Counted from the first letter of the stretch, positions 18,463 through 28,740 are shown. The stretch: DNA of 64,000 bases from Streptomyces liangshanensis (GCF_011694815.1 NZ_CP050177.1:5992001-6056000), one strand, 5' to 3'. The notes: a model not told the origin generated them from the sequence alone. Numbers and translations are program-made.

Positions 18463-21174
18463 GTGGCTGAGACAGCGTCGAAGAAGACCCCAGACAATCG
18501 TCCTCGCCTGCTCCTCATGGACGGGCACTCCCTGGCGTACCGGGCGTTCTTCGCGCTGCCCGCGGAGAATTTCACGACCGCGACCGGCCAGCCGACCAAC
18601 GCCATCTACGGCTTCGCGTCGATGCTGGCCAACACGCTGCGTGACGAGGCGCCCACCCACTTCGCGGTCGCCTCCGACGTGTCCCGCAAGACGTGGCGCT
18701 CGGAGGAGTTCCCCGAGTACAAGGCGAACCGCTCGAAGACCCCCGACGAGTTCAAGGGACAGGTCGAGCTGATCGGCGAGCTGCTGGACGCGATGCACGC
18801 GGACCGGTTCGCGATCGACGGGTTCGAGGCCGACGACGTCATCGCGACGCTCGCCACCCAGGCCGAGGCGGCCGGCTTCGAGGTGCTCGTCGTCACCGGC
18901 GACCGGGACTCCTTCCAGCTGATCACCGAGCACACCACCGTGCTCTACCCCACCAAGGGCGTCTCCGAGCTGACCCGCTTCACCCCGGAGAAGGTGGAGG
19001 AGAAGTACGGCCTCTCCCCCCAGCAGTACCCGGACTTCGCCGCGCTGCGCGGCGACCCGTCCGACAACCTCCCCGGCATCCCCGGCGTCGGCGAGAAGAC
19101 CGCCGCCAAGTGGATCAGGGAGTTCGGCTCCTTCGACGAGCTGATCGCGCGCGCCGACGACGTGAAGGGCAAGGCGGGGCAGAACTTCCGCGACCACCTG
19201 GAGTCGGTCAAGCTCAACCGCAGGCTCACGGAGCTGACCCGCACCGTCGAGCTGCCCAAGTCCCCCGAGGACCTGGAGCGCCGGGCCTACGACCGTACGG
19301 CGCTGATCTCGGTGCTGGAGGTCCTGGAGATCCGCAACCCCAGCCTCCGCGAACGCCTGCTGGCCGTCGACCCGGGCGCCGTCGAGGACGAGGCGCCCGC
19401 GCCCGCCGCCGGCGTCGAGCTGGACGGCACCGTCCTCACTTCTGGGCAGCTGACGCCCTGGCTCGCCGAGCACGGCACCGGACCGCTCGGCATCGCCACG
19501 GTCGACACCTGGGCCCTGGGCACCGGCAGCGTCACCGAGGTCGCGCTCGCCGCCGCGGGCGGCCCCGCCGCCTGGTTCGACACGACCCAGCTCGACGAGG
19601 CCGACGAACAGGCCTTCGCCGCCTGGCTCGCCGACGACGCGCGCCCCAAGGTCATGCACAACGCGAAGAGCGTCATGCGCGTCGCCCCCGAGCACGGCTG
19701 GCGGGTCGGCGGCGTCACGATGGACACCGCCCTCGCCGCGTACCTCGTCAAGCCGGGCCGCCGCTCCTTCGCCCTGGACACCCTCGCCATCGAGTACCTC
19801 GGCCGGGAGCTGGCCCCCGCCGCCTCCGCCGACGGCCAGCTCGCCTTCGGCGCCGACGACGAGGCCGAGGCCGACGCCCTGATGACCCAGGCCCGCGCGG
19901 TCCTCGACCTGGGCGATGCGTTCACCGAGCGGCTCGGCGAGGTCGGCGCCACCGACCTGCTGTACGGGGTGGAGCTGCCGACCTCCGCCCTGCTGGCCCG
20001 GATGGAGCGCCACGGCATCGCCGCCGACCGGGCGCACCTGGAAGCCATGGAGCAGCAGTTCGCCGGCGCCGTCCAGCAGGCCGTGAAGGAGGCGCACGCC
20101 GCCGTCGGCCACGAGTTCAACCTCGGCTCGCCCAAGCAGCTCCAGGAAGTCCTCTTCGGCGAGCTGGGCCTGCCCAAGACCAAGAAGACCAAGACCGGTT
20201 ACACCACCGACGCCGACGCCCTCGCCTGGCTCGCCGCGCAGACCGAGCACGAACTGCCCGTCATCATGCTGCGCCACCGCGAGCAGGCGAAGCTGCGGGT
20301 CACCGTCGAGGGCCTGGTCAAGACGATCGGCGCCGACGGCCGCATCCACACCACGTTCAGCCAGACCGTCGCCGCCACCGGCCGCCTCTCGTCCACCGAC
20401 CCCAACCTCCAGAACGTGCCCGTGCGCACCGACGAGGGCCGGGCGATCCGCCGCGGCTTCGTCGTCGGCGAGGGGTACGAGTCGCTGATGACGGCCGACT
20501 ACAGCCAGATCGAACTGCGCGTGATGGCCCACCTCTCCGAGGATGCGGGCCTGATCGAGGCCTTCACCTCCGGCGAGGACCTGCACACCACCGTCGCCTC
20601 CCAGGTGTTCGCCGTCGAGCGGGCCGCCGTCGACCCCGAGATGCGCCGCAAGATCAAGGCCATGTCGTACGGACTGGCCTACGGCCTCTCGGCGTTCGGC
20701 CTGTCTCAGCAGCTGAACATCGAGGCCGCCGAGGCCCGCGGGCTGATGGACACCTTCTTCGAGCGGTTCGGCGGGGTACGGGACTACCTCCAGCGCGCGG
20801 TCGTGGAGGCCAGGGCCACCGGCTACACCGAGACGATGCTCGGCCGCCGCCGCTATCTCCCCGACCTCAACAGCGACAACCGCCAGCGCCGCGAGACCGC
20901 CGAGCGGATGGCGCTCAACGCCCCCATCCAGGGCACCGCGGCCGACATCGTCAAGGTCGCCATGCTCAACGTGGACAAGGCGGTCCGCGAGGCCGGCCTC
21001 ACGTCCCGCATGCTCCTCCAGGTCCACGACGAAATCGTCCTGGAGATCGCCCCCGGCGAGCGCGAGGAGGTCGAGGCGATCCTGCGCCGCGAGATGCCGG
21101 CCGCCGTCGACCTGCGCGCGCCGCTGGACGTCTCCGTGGGCGTGGGCACCGACTGGGAGTCGGCGGCCCACTGA
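18463..21174 (+). CDS. polA: DNA polymerase I
   Basis: 903 aa repair and Okazaki-fragment polymerase. Domains in order: 5'-3' exonuclease (about 1-290; LLMDGHSLAYRAFFA, EADDVIATLA, GDRDSFQL), an inactive 3'-5' exonuclease-like domain (about 310-490), and the polymerase domain (about 510-903). Polymerase motifs A (TADYSQIELRVMAHLS), B (RRKIKAMSYGLAYGLS) and C (LLQVHDEIVLE) are intact. The proofreading acidic residues are not conserved: the Exo I place reads TVDTWALG and Exo II reads HNAKSVMRV, as in mycobacterial PolA. GTG 18463 is chosen for its damage-type promoter just upstream; an in-frame TTG at 18433 falls inside that promoter. Confidence 0.97.
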   Translation: MAETASKKTPDNRPRLLLMDGHSLAYRAFFALPAENFTTATGQPTNAIYGFASMLANTLRDEAPTHFAVASDVSRKTWRSEEFPEYKANRSKTPDEFKGQVELIGELLDAMHADRFAIDGFEADDVIATLATQAEAAGFEVLVVTGDRDSFQLITEHTTVLYPTKGVSELTRFTPEKVEEKYGLSPQQYPDFAALRGDPSDNLPGIPGVGEKTAAKWIREFGSFDELIARADDVKGKAGQNFRDHLESVKLNRRLTELTRTVELPKSPEDLERRAYDRTALISVLEVLEIRNPSLRERLLAVDPGAVEDEAPAPAAGVELDGTVLTSGQLTPWLAEHGTGPLGIATVDTWALGTGSVTEVALAAAGGPAAWFDTTQLDEADEQAFAAWLADDARPKVMHNAKSVMRVAPEHGWRVGGVTMDTALAAYLVKPGRRSFALDTLAIEYLGRELAPAASADGQLAFGADDEAEADALMTQARAVLDLGDAFTERLGEVGATDLLYGVELPTSALLARMERHGIAADRAHLEAMEQQFAGAVQQAVKEAHAAVGHEFNLGSPKQLQEVLFGELGLPKTKKTKTGYTTDADALAWLAAQTEHELPVIMLRHREQAKLRVTVEGLVKTIGADGRIHTTFSQTVAATGRLSSTDPNLQNVPVRTDEGRAIRRGFVVGEGYESLMTADYSQIELRVMAHLSEDAGLIEAFTSGEDLHTTVASQVFAVERAAVDPEMRRKIKAMSYGLAYGLSAFGLSQQLNIEAAEARGLMDTFFERFGGVRDYLQRAVVEARATGYTETMLGRRRYLPDLNSDNRQRRETAERMALNAPIQGTAADIVKVAMLNVDKAVREAGLTSRMLLQVHDEIVLEIAPGEREEVEAILRREMPAAVDLRAPLDVSVGVGTDWESAAH

Positions 21175-21217
21175 TCGCCCGGATGGTACGGATCCGGCAC
21201 ACCACCCGAGGTGAGCG

Positions 21218-21239
21218 GCGCCGCCCCCGGGGGCGGCGC
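21218..21239 (+). terminator. polA terminator hairpin
   Basis: GC-only hairpin of about 9-10 bp with a CCGG loop, 43 nt after the polA stop. Confidence 0.65.
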
Positions 21240-21363
21240 TCAGGTGGCGAACTGGTGAAAACGGGTCGCGGCCGGTGTTGTCCCACAGGGAGTTGACGTA
21301 GGGTCGCCGGTGCCCAGGCGCGGGGAGCGCGCACTTGTCTTTCACCGGGGAGGGACCAGACGT

Positions 21364-23163
21364 ATGGCAGTGCCATTCGGCAGCCGACTGCGCAGAGGAG
21401 CCACCACCACCGCGGTGGCCGCCGTGGCCATCGCGGCACTCTCCGCCTCCCAGGCGCCGGGCGCCGTGCTCGGACTGCCAGGCGGCGGTACGCAGGCCGC
21501 CGACGCCGCCAACCCGCCCGGTACGCCCGCCACGGGCAACTCCCCGTACTACACGGACCTTCCGCCGCTGAACCCGCCGGACAAGCCGCTGGTGTCCATA
21601 GACCTGCCGGCCGCCAAGGGCCCCGCGGAGGCCGGGATACCCGCCACGGTCCTCGACGCCTACAAGAAGGCGGAGCAGGCCCTCGCGGAGACCCGGCCCG
21701 ACTGCCGGCTGCCCTGGCAACTGCTCGCGGCCATCGGCAAGGTCGAGTCCGGCCAGGCACGCGGCGGGGCGGTGGACGCCGCGGGCACCTCGACGCCCCC
21801 GATCCTCGGACCCGTCCTCAACGGGGTCGGCTTCGCCAACATCCCCGACACGGACAACGGCGCGTACGACGGCGACTCGACGCACGACCGGGCCGTCGGT
21901 CCGATGCAGTTCATCCCCTCCACCTGGGCCACCTCCGGCCAGGACGGCAACGGGGACGGCCGCAAGGACCCCAACAACATCTACGACGCGGCCCTCGCGG
22001 CCGGGTACTACCTCTGCGCGGCCGGCCGCGACCTCACGGTCGACGACGACCTCGACAAGGCGATCCTCAGCTACAACCACTCGCAGGACTACTTGAACAC
22101 GGTCCGGTCGTGGCTGGAGTACTACCGCAAGGGCACCCACGAGGTCCCGAACGGCAGCGGCGTACTGCCCAGCACCGACACCCCGACCGGTACGGTCCCG
22201 ACGACCCCGGCCACCCCGCCGCCGTCGACGCCGCCCGTCACCGGGCCGCCGTCGTCCCCGGGCACCCCGCCGCCCAGCAGGCCCCCGACGACGCCCCCCG
22301 CCACCCCGCCGACGACGCCGCCGGCCAACCCGCCCACGACGCCGCCGACCAAGCCCCCGACCAAGCCCCCGGCGAAGCCGTCCGTCGTCACGCACCTGGA
22401 GAAGGCCGGCACGGGCACGTTCACGACCGTCGCCGGGAGCCTGTTCCCCGGCCGGGCCGCGGTCCTGGCCGAGGACAAGGCGGGCAAGCCCGTCGCCAAG
22501 GCCGAGATCACCTTCACGATCGCCGGCGACACGGACGCCCGGTTCGTCCCGGACGCCACCACCGTCACCGTCGTCACCGGCACGGACGGCATGGCGATCG
22601 CACCCCAGCTCAAGGCCGGTGAGAAGGCCGGTACGTTCGTGGTGCGCGCCACCTCGTCCGTGGCCCAGGTCCCCGGCCTCACCTGGACGACCACCGTCAC
22701 GGCCCGCCCGGTCGACGCCCTGGCCAGGACCGGCACCGAGGACCTGACCGCCGTCGCCGGCGCCCAGTTCGCCGACCCGGTCGCGGTGAAGGCCACGGCC
22801 AAGGGCACGGCCGTGTCCGGGGTGGGCGTCACCGCCTCCGTGATCACCTCCGCGGACGACCCCACCGCCCCGGCCGGCGGCCCGTACTTCAAGGGCGCGG
22901 ACAACACCAAGCTGCGGACGCTGACCGGTCTCACCACGGGCCCCGACGGCGTCCTGCAACTCCCCGCGTTCTTCGCGGACACCGACGCCGGAACGTTCGT
23001 GCTGCGCCTCCGGACGGACAACGGGGTGACCCTGGACATCACGGTCAAGGTCACCGCGGCGCCGCCCACCGACCCGCCCGCCGACCCGGACGGCCCGTCC
23101 GACGACCCCTCGGGGACCCCGTCCTCGTCGCCCTCCGCGTCACCGTCCACCCCGGCGGCCTGA
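21364..23163 (+). CDS. Secreted lytic transglycosylase with Pro/Thr linker and two Ig-like domains
   Basis: 599 aa. N-terminal signal peptide (Arg-rich start, hydrophobic AVAAVAIAALSAS). The catalytic SLT/lysozyme-like domain (about 90-255) has the Glu in AIGKVESGQARGG, GPMQFIPSTW and the C-terminal ILSYNHSQDYLNTV of actinobacterial murein transglycosylases. A long PPT/PPS linker follows (about 275-345), then two bacterial Ig-like (Big_1/invasin type) repeats, each about 90 aa, and a Ser/Pro tail. It would cleave peptidoglycan outside the cell during growth or sporulation. GGGAGGGA precedes the ATG at 21364 by about 10 nt; the open frame upstream of it lacks a site. Confidence 0.9.
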   Translation: MAVPFGSRLRRGATTTAVAAVAIAALSASQAPGAVLGLPGGGTQAADAANPPGTPATGNSPYYTDLPPLNPPDKPLVSIDLPAAKGPAEAGIPATVLDAYKKAEQALAETRPDCRLPWQLLAAIGKVESGQARGGAVDAAGTSTPPILGPVLNGVGFANIPDTDNGAYDGDSTHDRAVGPMQFIPSTWATSGQDGNGDGRKDPNNIYDAALAAGYYLCAAGRDLTVDDDLDKAILSYNHSQDYLNTVRSWLEYYRKGTHEVPNGSGVLPSTDTPTGTVPTTPATPPPSTPPVTGPPSSPGTPPPSRPPTTPPATPPTTPPANPPTTPPTKPPTKPPAKPSVVTHLEKAGTGTFTTVAGSLFPGRAAVLAEDKAGKPVAKAEITFTIAGDTDARFVPDATTVTVVTGTDGMAIAPQLKAGEKAGTFVVRATSSVAQVPGLTWTTTVTARPVDALARTGTEDLTAVAGAQFADPVAVKATAKGTAVSGVGVTASVITSADDPTAPAGGPYFKGADNTKLRTLTGLTTGPDGVLQLPAFFADTDAGTFVLRLRTDNGVTLDITVKVTAAPPTDPPADPDGPSDDPSGTPSSSPSASPSTPAA

Positions 23164-23300
23164 CCGCGCGTCCCCCGTCGTACGTCCGCCCCCGCGTCCT
23201 CCAGGACCCGGGGGCGGACCCGTACCGGAACCGGACCCGCGCCACCCACCGTCCGGTGCCCGGCGCCCTCCACCGCCCGCAGTCCCGAACGCGGCGCTCC

Positions 23301-25859
23301 CTACCGCCGGTTGTTCAGCCGCCGCGTCGCCACCGCCGTGGACGGGTCCTCCGGCCACGGATGCCGGGGATACCGCCCCCGCAGCTCCGCCCGCACCGCC
23401 CGGTAGCCCTCCCGCCAGAACGACGCCAGATCCGCCGTCACCGCCGCCGGACGCCCCGCGGGCGACAGCAGGTGAACCAGCACCGGCACCCCCGCCACCT
23501 CCGGCGTCTCCCGCAGGCCGAACAACTCCTGGAGCTTCACGGCCAGCACGGGCTGTGGGCCGCCGTACTCCACCCGTACCCGCGACCCGCTCGGCACCTC
23601 GATCCGCTCGGGCGCCAGCTCGTCCAGCCGCGACGCCTCGCCCGTCGACCACGGCAGCAGCCGCCGCAGCGCCTGCCCCGCGTCCAGCCGCGCCAGGTCC
23701 GACCGGCGCCGCGCCCGCGACAGTTCGGGCTCCAGCCACTCGTCCGCCCGCTCCAGCAGCGCCGCGTCCGACACGTCGGGCCACCCGCCGCCCACCACCC
23801 GGTGCAGGAACCCCAGCCGCTCCCGCAACCCCTCCGTGTCCCGCGTCCAGCGCAGCAGACCCAGCCCCTCCCGCCGCAACCCGTCCAGCAGCGCCGCCCG
23901 CACCAGCCCGCCGTCCGGCTTCTTCAGTGGCCGTACGGACAACTCCACCGCCCCGAGCCGCTCCACCCGCCGGGCGACCACGTCCCCGTCCTCCCAGCCG
24001 ACCTCCTCGCCCTCGGCCCGCAGGTGCCCGGCCGCGTCCCGCGCCGTGGCCTCGTCGATCACCGCCGCCAGCCGCACCCGCGCCGCCACCGCCGTGGCCG
24101 GCCGGTCCGCGACCGCCACCGCCAGCCAGCCCGCGCCGCCCAGCGCCGACCCGCCGCCCAACTCCCCGCCCGTACCCGACACCATCAGGTACGCCCCCTC
24201 CCCGCGCGCCCGCGCCACCCGCTCCGGGAACGCCAGCGCCGCCACCAGCCCGGCCACGGAGTCGTCCGACGCGCCCGCCTCCCGCCCGGCCGTCTCCCGG
24301 CCCGCCGCCGACGCCAGCCGCCGCGCCTCCTGCCGCCAACGGGCGCCGTACGCGTCGCTGTTGCCGCGCGCCGCCCGCCAGGCCGCCGCCAGATCGTCCC
24401 CGTACGCCCGCGGCGGCTCCTCGCTCAGCAGCGCCACCACCTCCGCCGCCCGGCGCGTACCGACCCGTGACGCGCCGTCCAGCAGCGCCCGCGCCAGCCG
24501 CGGGTGCAGGCCGATCCGCGACATCCGTACGCCCCGCTCGGTGGCCCGGCCCGAGGCGGCGTCCACCGCGCCGACGGCCGCCAGCACGCTGCGGGCCGCC
24601 GCGAGCGCCCCCGCGGGCGGCGCGTCGAGCAGCGCGAGACCGGTCGCGTCCGGATCGCCCCAGCACGCCGCCTGGAGCGCGAACGCCGCCAGGTCCGCGA
24701 CCCTGATCTCCGGGGACGGGAAGCGGGCCAGCCGGACGTCCTCCGCCTCCGTCCAGCACCGGTAGACGGTCCCCGGGGCCTCGCGCCCCGCCCGGCCCGC
24801 CCGCTGCCGGGCTCCCGCCTGCGACACCCGTACGGTCGCCAGCGCGCCGAGCCCCCGCGCGTGGTCGGTACGGGCCTCCCGCGCCAGGCCCGCGTCCACC
24901 ACGACCCGCACCCCCGGCACGGTCAGGCTCGACTCCGCCACGGCCGTCGCGAGGACGACCCGCCGCCGCCCCGACGCGGCGGACCCGGCCAGGACCGCGT
25001 CCTGCACGGCGGCCGGCGCCCGCCCGTGCACCTGGAGCACCTCCGCCCCCACGTCGCCCAACTGCCCGGCCACCCGGCCGATCTCGCCGACCCCCGGCAG
25101 GAAACAGAGCACGTCACCCTCCCGCTCCGCCAGCGCCCGCCGGACCACCGACGCCACATGCGTGAGGAGGACGGGATCGACCCGCATCCCGTGCGGCGGC
25201 CGCACCGGACGCGCCGGAGGCGCCCAGACCACCTCCACCGGGTACGACACCCCCTGGGCCTCGACCACCGGCGCGTCGCCCAGCAGCCGCGCCCAGCCCG
25301 CCGCGTCCGTCGTCGCCGACGCGGCCACGAGCCGCAACTCCGGCCGCAGCGCCGCCCGTACGTCCAGCAGGAACGCCGCCACGGTGTCGGCGTCCAGATG
25401 CCGTTCGTGGCACTCGTCGAGGATCACCACGTCGACGCCCGCCAGCTCCTGGTCCCGCTGGAGCCGCTGGAGCAGCACCCCGGTGGTCACCACCTCCACC
25501 ACCGTGTCGCGGCCGACGACCCGCTCGCCGCGCACCGTGAAGCCGACCCGCTCGCCGGCCTTCTCGCCGAGCAGCCACGCCATCCGCCGGGCCGCCGCGC
25601 GGGCCGCGATCCGCCGGGGCTCGGCGACGACCACCCGCCGCACCGGCCCGTCCCCGTCGCCCACCAGCCCGGCCAGCACCAGCGGGACCAGCGTCGTCTT
25701 GCCCGTCCCGGGCGGGGCGCACAGCACCGCGCACCCGTGCCCGCCGTCCGCGCCGGCCGGGAGGTCCGCGCCGTCCCCGCCCCGCCCGTAGAGGGCCCGC
25801 TCCAGCGCGGGCAGGGCGGTGCGGACGGGCAGGGCGCGGAGACTGTCGTGGCGGATCAT
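23301..25859 (-). CDS. hrpB: ATP-dependent helicase HrpB
   Basis: DEAH/RHA-type RNA helicase, 852 aa, the usual HrpB length. Walker A APPGTGKTT is at 48-56, motif II DECH in VVILDECHERHLDAD near 150, motif III SATTDAAGW, motif VI QRAGRAGREAPG, followed by the helicase-associated HA2 region and the HrpB-specific C-terminal domain (LPWSTGEASRLDELAP, HPWPEDP near the end). Its cellular role in bacteria is not settled. The ATG at 25859 begins immediately before the first helicase motif region. It reads in the same direction as the methyltransferase gene, with a 67-bp gap. Confidence 0.93.
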   Translation of the reverse strand: MIRHDSLRALPVRTALPALERALYGRGGDGADLPAGADGGHGCAVLCAPPGTGKTTLVPLVLAGLVGDGDGPVRRVVVAEPRRIAARAAARRMAWLLGEKAGERVGFTVRGERVVGRDTVVEVVTTGVLLQRLQRDQELAGVDVVILDECHERHLDADTVAAFLLDVRAALRPELRLVAASATTDAAGWARLLGDAPVVEAQGVSYPVEVVWAPPARPVRPPHGMRVDPVLLTHVASVVRRALAEREGDVLCFLPGVGEIGRVAGQLGDVGAEVLQVHGRAPAAVQDAVLAGSAASGRRRVVLATAVAESSLTVPGVRVVVDAGLAREARTDHARGLGALATVRVSQAGARQRAGRAGREAPGTVYRCWTEAEDVRLARFPSPEIRVADLAAFALQAACWGDPDATGLALLDAPPAGALAAARSVLAAVGAVDAASGRATERGVRMSRIGLHPRLARALLDGASRVGTRRAAEVVALLSEEPPRAYGDDLAAAWRAARGNSDAYGARWRQEARRLASAAGRETAGREAGASDDSVAGLVAALAFPERVARARGEGAYLMVSGTGGELGGGSALGGAGWLAVAVADRPATAVAARVRLAAVIDEATARDAAGHLRAEGEEVGWEDGDVVARRVERLGAVELSVRPLKKPDGGLVRAALLDGLRREGLGLLRWTRDTEGLRERLGFLHRVVGGGWPDVSDAALLERADEWLEPELSRARRRSDLARLDAGQALRRLLPWSTGEASRLDELAPERIEVPSGSRVRVEYGGPQPVLAVKLQELFGLRETPEVAGVPVLVHLLSPAGRPAAVTADLASFWREGYRAVRAELRGRYPRHPWPEDPSTAVATRRLNNRR

Positions 25860-25926
25860 GCGCCCAGTCTCGTACGCCGGCGGCCGGTGGCCGCGTACAG
25901 GCCCGGTCGGTCCTCCCGCCCGGCGG

Positions 25927-26937
25927 TCAGTCCTCCCGTACGCACACGAAGATCGCCGTGCCCGGGATCAGCTTCCCGCGCAGCGGGGACCAGCCGCCCC
26001 ACACCTGGCTGTTCCAGGCGGGCCACTCCGGCTCCACGACGTCCAGCAGCCGGAAGCCGCCGGCCACCACGTCCCGCACCCGGTCGCCGACGGTCCTGTG
26101 GTGCTCCACGTAGACGGCGCGCCCCTCCTCGTCCTGCTCCACGTACGGGGTGCGGTCGAAGTACGAGGACGCCACCGACAGGCCCTCGGGCCCCGGCTCG
26201 TCGGGGAACGCCCAGCGGACCGGATGCGTCACCGAGAAGACCCAGCGCCCGCCGGGCCGCAGCACCCGCCGCACCTCCCGGAAGACCGCCACCGGGTCGG
26301 CGACGAAGGGGATCGCCCCGTACGCGGAACAGGCCAGGTCGAAGGAGCCGTCCAGGAAGGGCAGCTGCCCGGCGTCGGCCTGCACCAGCGGGAAGCCGGA
26401 CGGGCGGTCCTGGGCGATCCGCAGGGCGTGCTGGAGCTGGCGGTGGGAGAGGTCGAGCGCCACCGGGCGGGCGCCCTGCGCGGCGAGCCAGCGCGAGCAC
26501 TGCGCCGCGCCCGCGCCGATCTCCAGGACGTCCAGGCCGCGCAGCGACTCCTGCGGGCCCAGCAGCTCGGCCTCCACCTCGTCCAGGCCCTCGGGGCACC
26601 AGACGAAACGGTCGTCGCCGAGGAAGGTGCCGTGCTCGATCTGGTACTCGTCCGCGTTCCTGTCCCACCAGCCGCGATTGGCCCGGCTGCTCTCCGCCGT
26701 GCCGCTCTCGCGCCGGGTGGCCTCGGGCTCGGGCTCGGTGTCGGCCTCGGGATCGGGCCCGGTGTCCGGCCCGGGCCTGGTGCCGGGTCCCGCGTCGGGT
26801 TCGGTGTCGGTACCGGCGGGCGTGCGGCCGGCGGGGCCGTCGGCGCGACCGGCCGCGGATTCGGGTTCGTGCTCTTGGATCATCGTGTCCGTCGTCGTAG
26901 GCTGCGAGGAGTCGTCGTGGGGCCGCGGTGGCCTCAT
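25927..26937 (-). CDS. SAM-dependent class I methyltransferase with disordered acidic N-terminus
   Basis: Up to 336 aa. The catalytic domain (about 88-330) has the SAM motif LDVLEIGAGAAQCSRWLA, then ARPVALDLS, and the post-I acidic and motif IV segments (DLACSAYGAIPF). The family occurs widely in Streptomyces without an assigned substrate; RNA, small molecule or quinone targets are all possible. The first roughly 85 residues are a low-complexity stretch of Pro, Gly, Asp, Glu and Thr that resembles an expanded repeat (TDTEPDAGPGTRPGPD). The start is uncertain: ATG 26937 gives the longest form and ATG 26883 (MIQEHEPESA) is equally plausible; neither has a clear ribosome-binding site. Confidence 0.85.
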   Translation of the reverse strand: MRPPRPHDDSSQPTTTDTMIQEHEPESAAGRADGPAGRTPAGTDTEPDAGPGTRPGPDTGPDPEADTEPEPEATRRESGTAESSRANRGWWDRNADEYQIEHGTFLGDDRFVWCPEGLDEVEAELLGPQESLRGLDVLEIGAGAAQCSRWLAAQGARPVALDLSHRQLQHALRIAQDRPSGFPLVQADAGQLPFLDGSFDLACSAYGAIPFVADPVAVFREVRRVLRPGGRWVFSVTHPVRWAFPDEPGPEGLSVASSYFDRTPYVEQDEEGRAVYVEHHRTVGDRVRDVVAGGFRLLDVVEPEWPAWNSQVWGGWSPLRGKLIPGTAIFVCVRED

Positions 26938-26994
26938 CGAACGCTGGATGTGCCGGGTATGGGCCGTTCCGCCCCGGGTGTGCGCCTTCGCGCA

Positions 26995-27023
26995 TTGACC
27001 GTGCTCGGCTGCCCCCGTATGCT
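26995..27023 (+). promoter_or_regulatory. Housekeeping promoter of rpsA
   Basis: TTGACC (26995-27000), 17-nt spacer, TATGCT (27018-27023). This is close to the HrdB consensus and implies a start near 27030. Confidence 0.75.
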
Positions 27024-27029
27024 AAAGGT

Positions 27030-27222
27030 TGCGCTGCGGGCTTGCGCGCCTCAGACGTAGCAGCCGCGCTCGCGTCAGTTGGTTGTCCCCTCGGTCGTCG
27101 AGGCGCTTATCCCGTGGTGTGGGATCGGCGCTTCCTTGGCTGTCCGGCTTCGGCAGATGCGATACGGGCTCCCGGCGTAGCAGTACCTACGACTCACTGT
27201 CCGCACCGGAGCCCTAACCCAC
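27030..27222 (+). promoter_or_regulatory. Long 5' leader of rpsA
   Basis: From the inferred start site the untranslated leader is about 190 nt. It can form several GC hairpins, and only a distant GGAG precedes the ATG. In E. coli the S1 protein represses its own mRNA through the leader; whether that holds here is inference. Confidence 0.45.
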
Positions 27223-28740
27223 ATGACGAGCAGCACCGAGACCACCGCCACCACTCCGCAGGTTGCGGTCAATGACATCGGTAACGCCGAGGCCTTCCTC
27301 GCCGCGATCGACGAGACGATCAAGTACTTCAACGACGGCGACATCGTCGACGGCGTCATCGTGAAGGTCGACCGGGACGAGGTCCTGCTCGACATCGGTT
27401 ACAAGACCGAAGGCGTCATCCCGTCCCGCGAGCTTTCGATCAAGCACGACGTCGACCCCAACGAGGTCGTCAAGGTCGGCGACGAGATCGAAGCCCTTGT
27501 TCTCCAGAAGGAGGACAAGGAGGGCCGCCTGATCCTCTCGAAGAAGCGTGCCCAGTACGAGCGCGCCTGGGGCACGATCGAGAAGATCAAGGAAGAGGAC
27601 GGGATCGTCACCGGCACCGTCATCGAGGTGGTCAAGGGTGGTCTCATCCTCGACATCGGCCTCCGTGGCTTCCTGCCGGCGTCCCTCGTCGAGATGCGCC
27701 GCGTCCGCGACCTCCAGCCCTACGTGGGCAAGGAGCTCGAGGCCAAGATCATCGAGCTGGACAAGAACCGCAACAACGTGGTCCTGTCCCGCCGTGCCTG
27801 GCTGGAGCAGACGCAGAGCGAGGTCCGCCAGACCTTCCTCACGACCCTCCAGAAGGGCCAGGTCCGCTCCGGCGTCGTCTCCTCGATCGTCAACTTCGGT
27901 GCGTTCGTGGACCTCGGCGGAGTCGACGGTCTCGTGCACGTCTCCGAGCTGTCCTGGAAGCACATCGACCACCCCTCCGAGGTGGTCGAGGTCGGCCAGG
28001 AGGTCACCGTCGAGGTTCTCGACGTGGACATGGACCGCGAGCGTGTCTCCCTGTCGCTCAAGGCGACGCAGGAAGACCCGTGGCAGCAGTTCGCCCGGAC
28101 GCACCAGATCGGCCAGGTCGTCCCCGGCAAGGTCACCAAGCTCGTTCCCTTCGGTGCGTTCGTCCGCGTCGACGAGGGCATCGAGGGTCTGGTCCACATC
28201 TCCGAGCTGGCCGAGCGCCACGTGGAGATCCCGGAGCAGGTCGTCCAGGTCAACGACGAGATCTTCGTCAAGGTCATCGACATCGACCTGGAGCGCCGCC
28301 GCATCAGCCTCTCGCTGAAGCAGGCCAACGAGTCCTTCGGCAGCGACCCGGCCTCGGTCGAGTTCGACCCGACGCTCTACGGCATGGCCGCGTCGTACGA
28401 CGACCAGGGGAACTACATCTACCCCGAGGGCTTCGACCCCGAGACGAACGACTGGCTCGAGGGCTTCGAGACCCAGCGTGAGGCGTGGGAAGGCCAGTAC
28501 GCCGAGGCGCAGCTCCGCTTCGAGCAGCACCAGGCGCAGGTCATCAAGTCCCGCGAGGCCGACGAGGCCGCCGCTGCCGAGGGTGCTGCCGCGCCCGCCG
28601 GCGGGGGCAGCGCTCCGGCCGCCTCGGGTGGCGGCGGTGGCGGTTCGTACTCCTCGGAGTCGGACGACAACTCCGGCGCCCTGGCGTCGGACGAGGCGCT
28701 TGCCGCGCTCCGCGAGAAGCTGGCCGGCGGCCAGAGCTGA
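27223..28740 (+). CDS. rpsA: 30S ribosomal protein S1
   Basis: 505 aa RNA-binding protein that brings mRNA to the small subunit. Four S1 domains are visible: about 36-105 (GDIVDGVIVKVDRDEVLLDI), 122-188 (GIVTGTVIEVVKGGLILDIG), 208-277 (GQVRSGVVSSIVNFGAFVDL) and 293-362 (GQVVPGKVTKLVPFGAFVRV); actinobacterial S1 has four rather than the six of E. coli. A C-terminal acidic/Gly-Ser tail (GGGSAPAASGGGGGGSYSS) is probably flexible. It has its own strong promoter and is monocistronic, ending at a long terminator. Confidence 0.98.
   Translation: MTSSTETTATTPQVAVNDIGNAEAFLAAIDETIKYFNDGDIVDGVIVKVDRDEVLLDIGYKTEGVIPSRELSIKHDVDPNEVVKVGDEIEALVLQKEDKEGRLILSKKRAQYERAWGTIEKIKEEDGIVTGTVIEVVKGGLILDIGLRGFLPASLVEMRRVRDLQPYVGKELEAKIIELDKNRNNVVLSRRAWLEQTQSEVRQTFLTTLQKGQVRSGVVSSIVNFGAFVDLGGVDGLVHVSELSWKHIDHPSEVVEVGQEVTVEVLDVDMDRERVSLSLKATQEDPWQQFARTHQIGQVVPGKVTKLVPFGAFVRVDEGIEGLVHISELAERHVEIPEQVVQVNDEIFVKVIDIDLERRRISLSLKQANESFGSDPASVEFDPTLYGMAASYDDQGNYIYPEGFDPETNDWLEGFETQREAWEGQYAEAQLRFEQHQAQVIKSREADEAAAAEGAAAPAGGGSAPAASGGGGGGSYSSESDDNSGALASDEALAALREKLAGGQS

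Noticed and set aside
18436..22959. A 1507-codon open frame antisense to polA and the transglycosylase gene
   Set aside because: High-GC shadow: residues are Gly/Arg/Val/Asp-rich without any domain, and the sense strand holds two recognisable genes.
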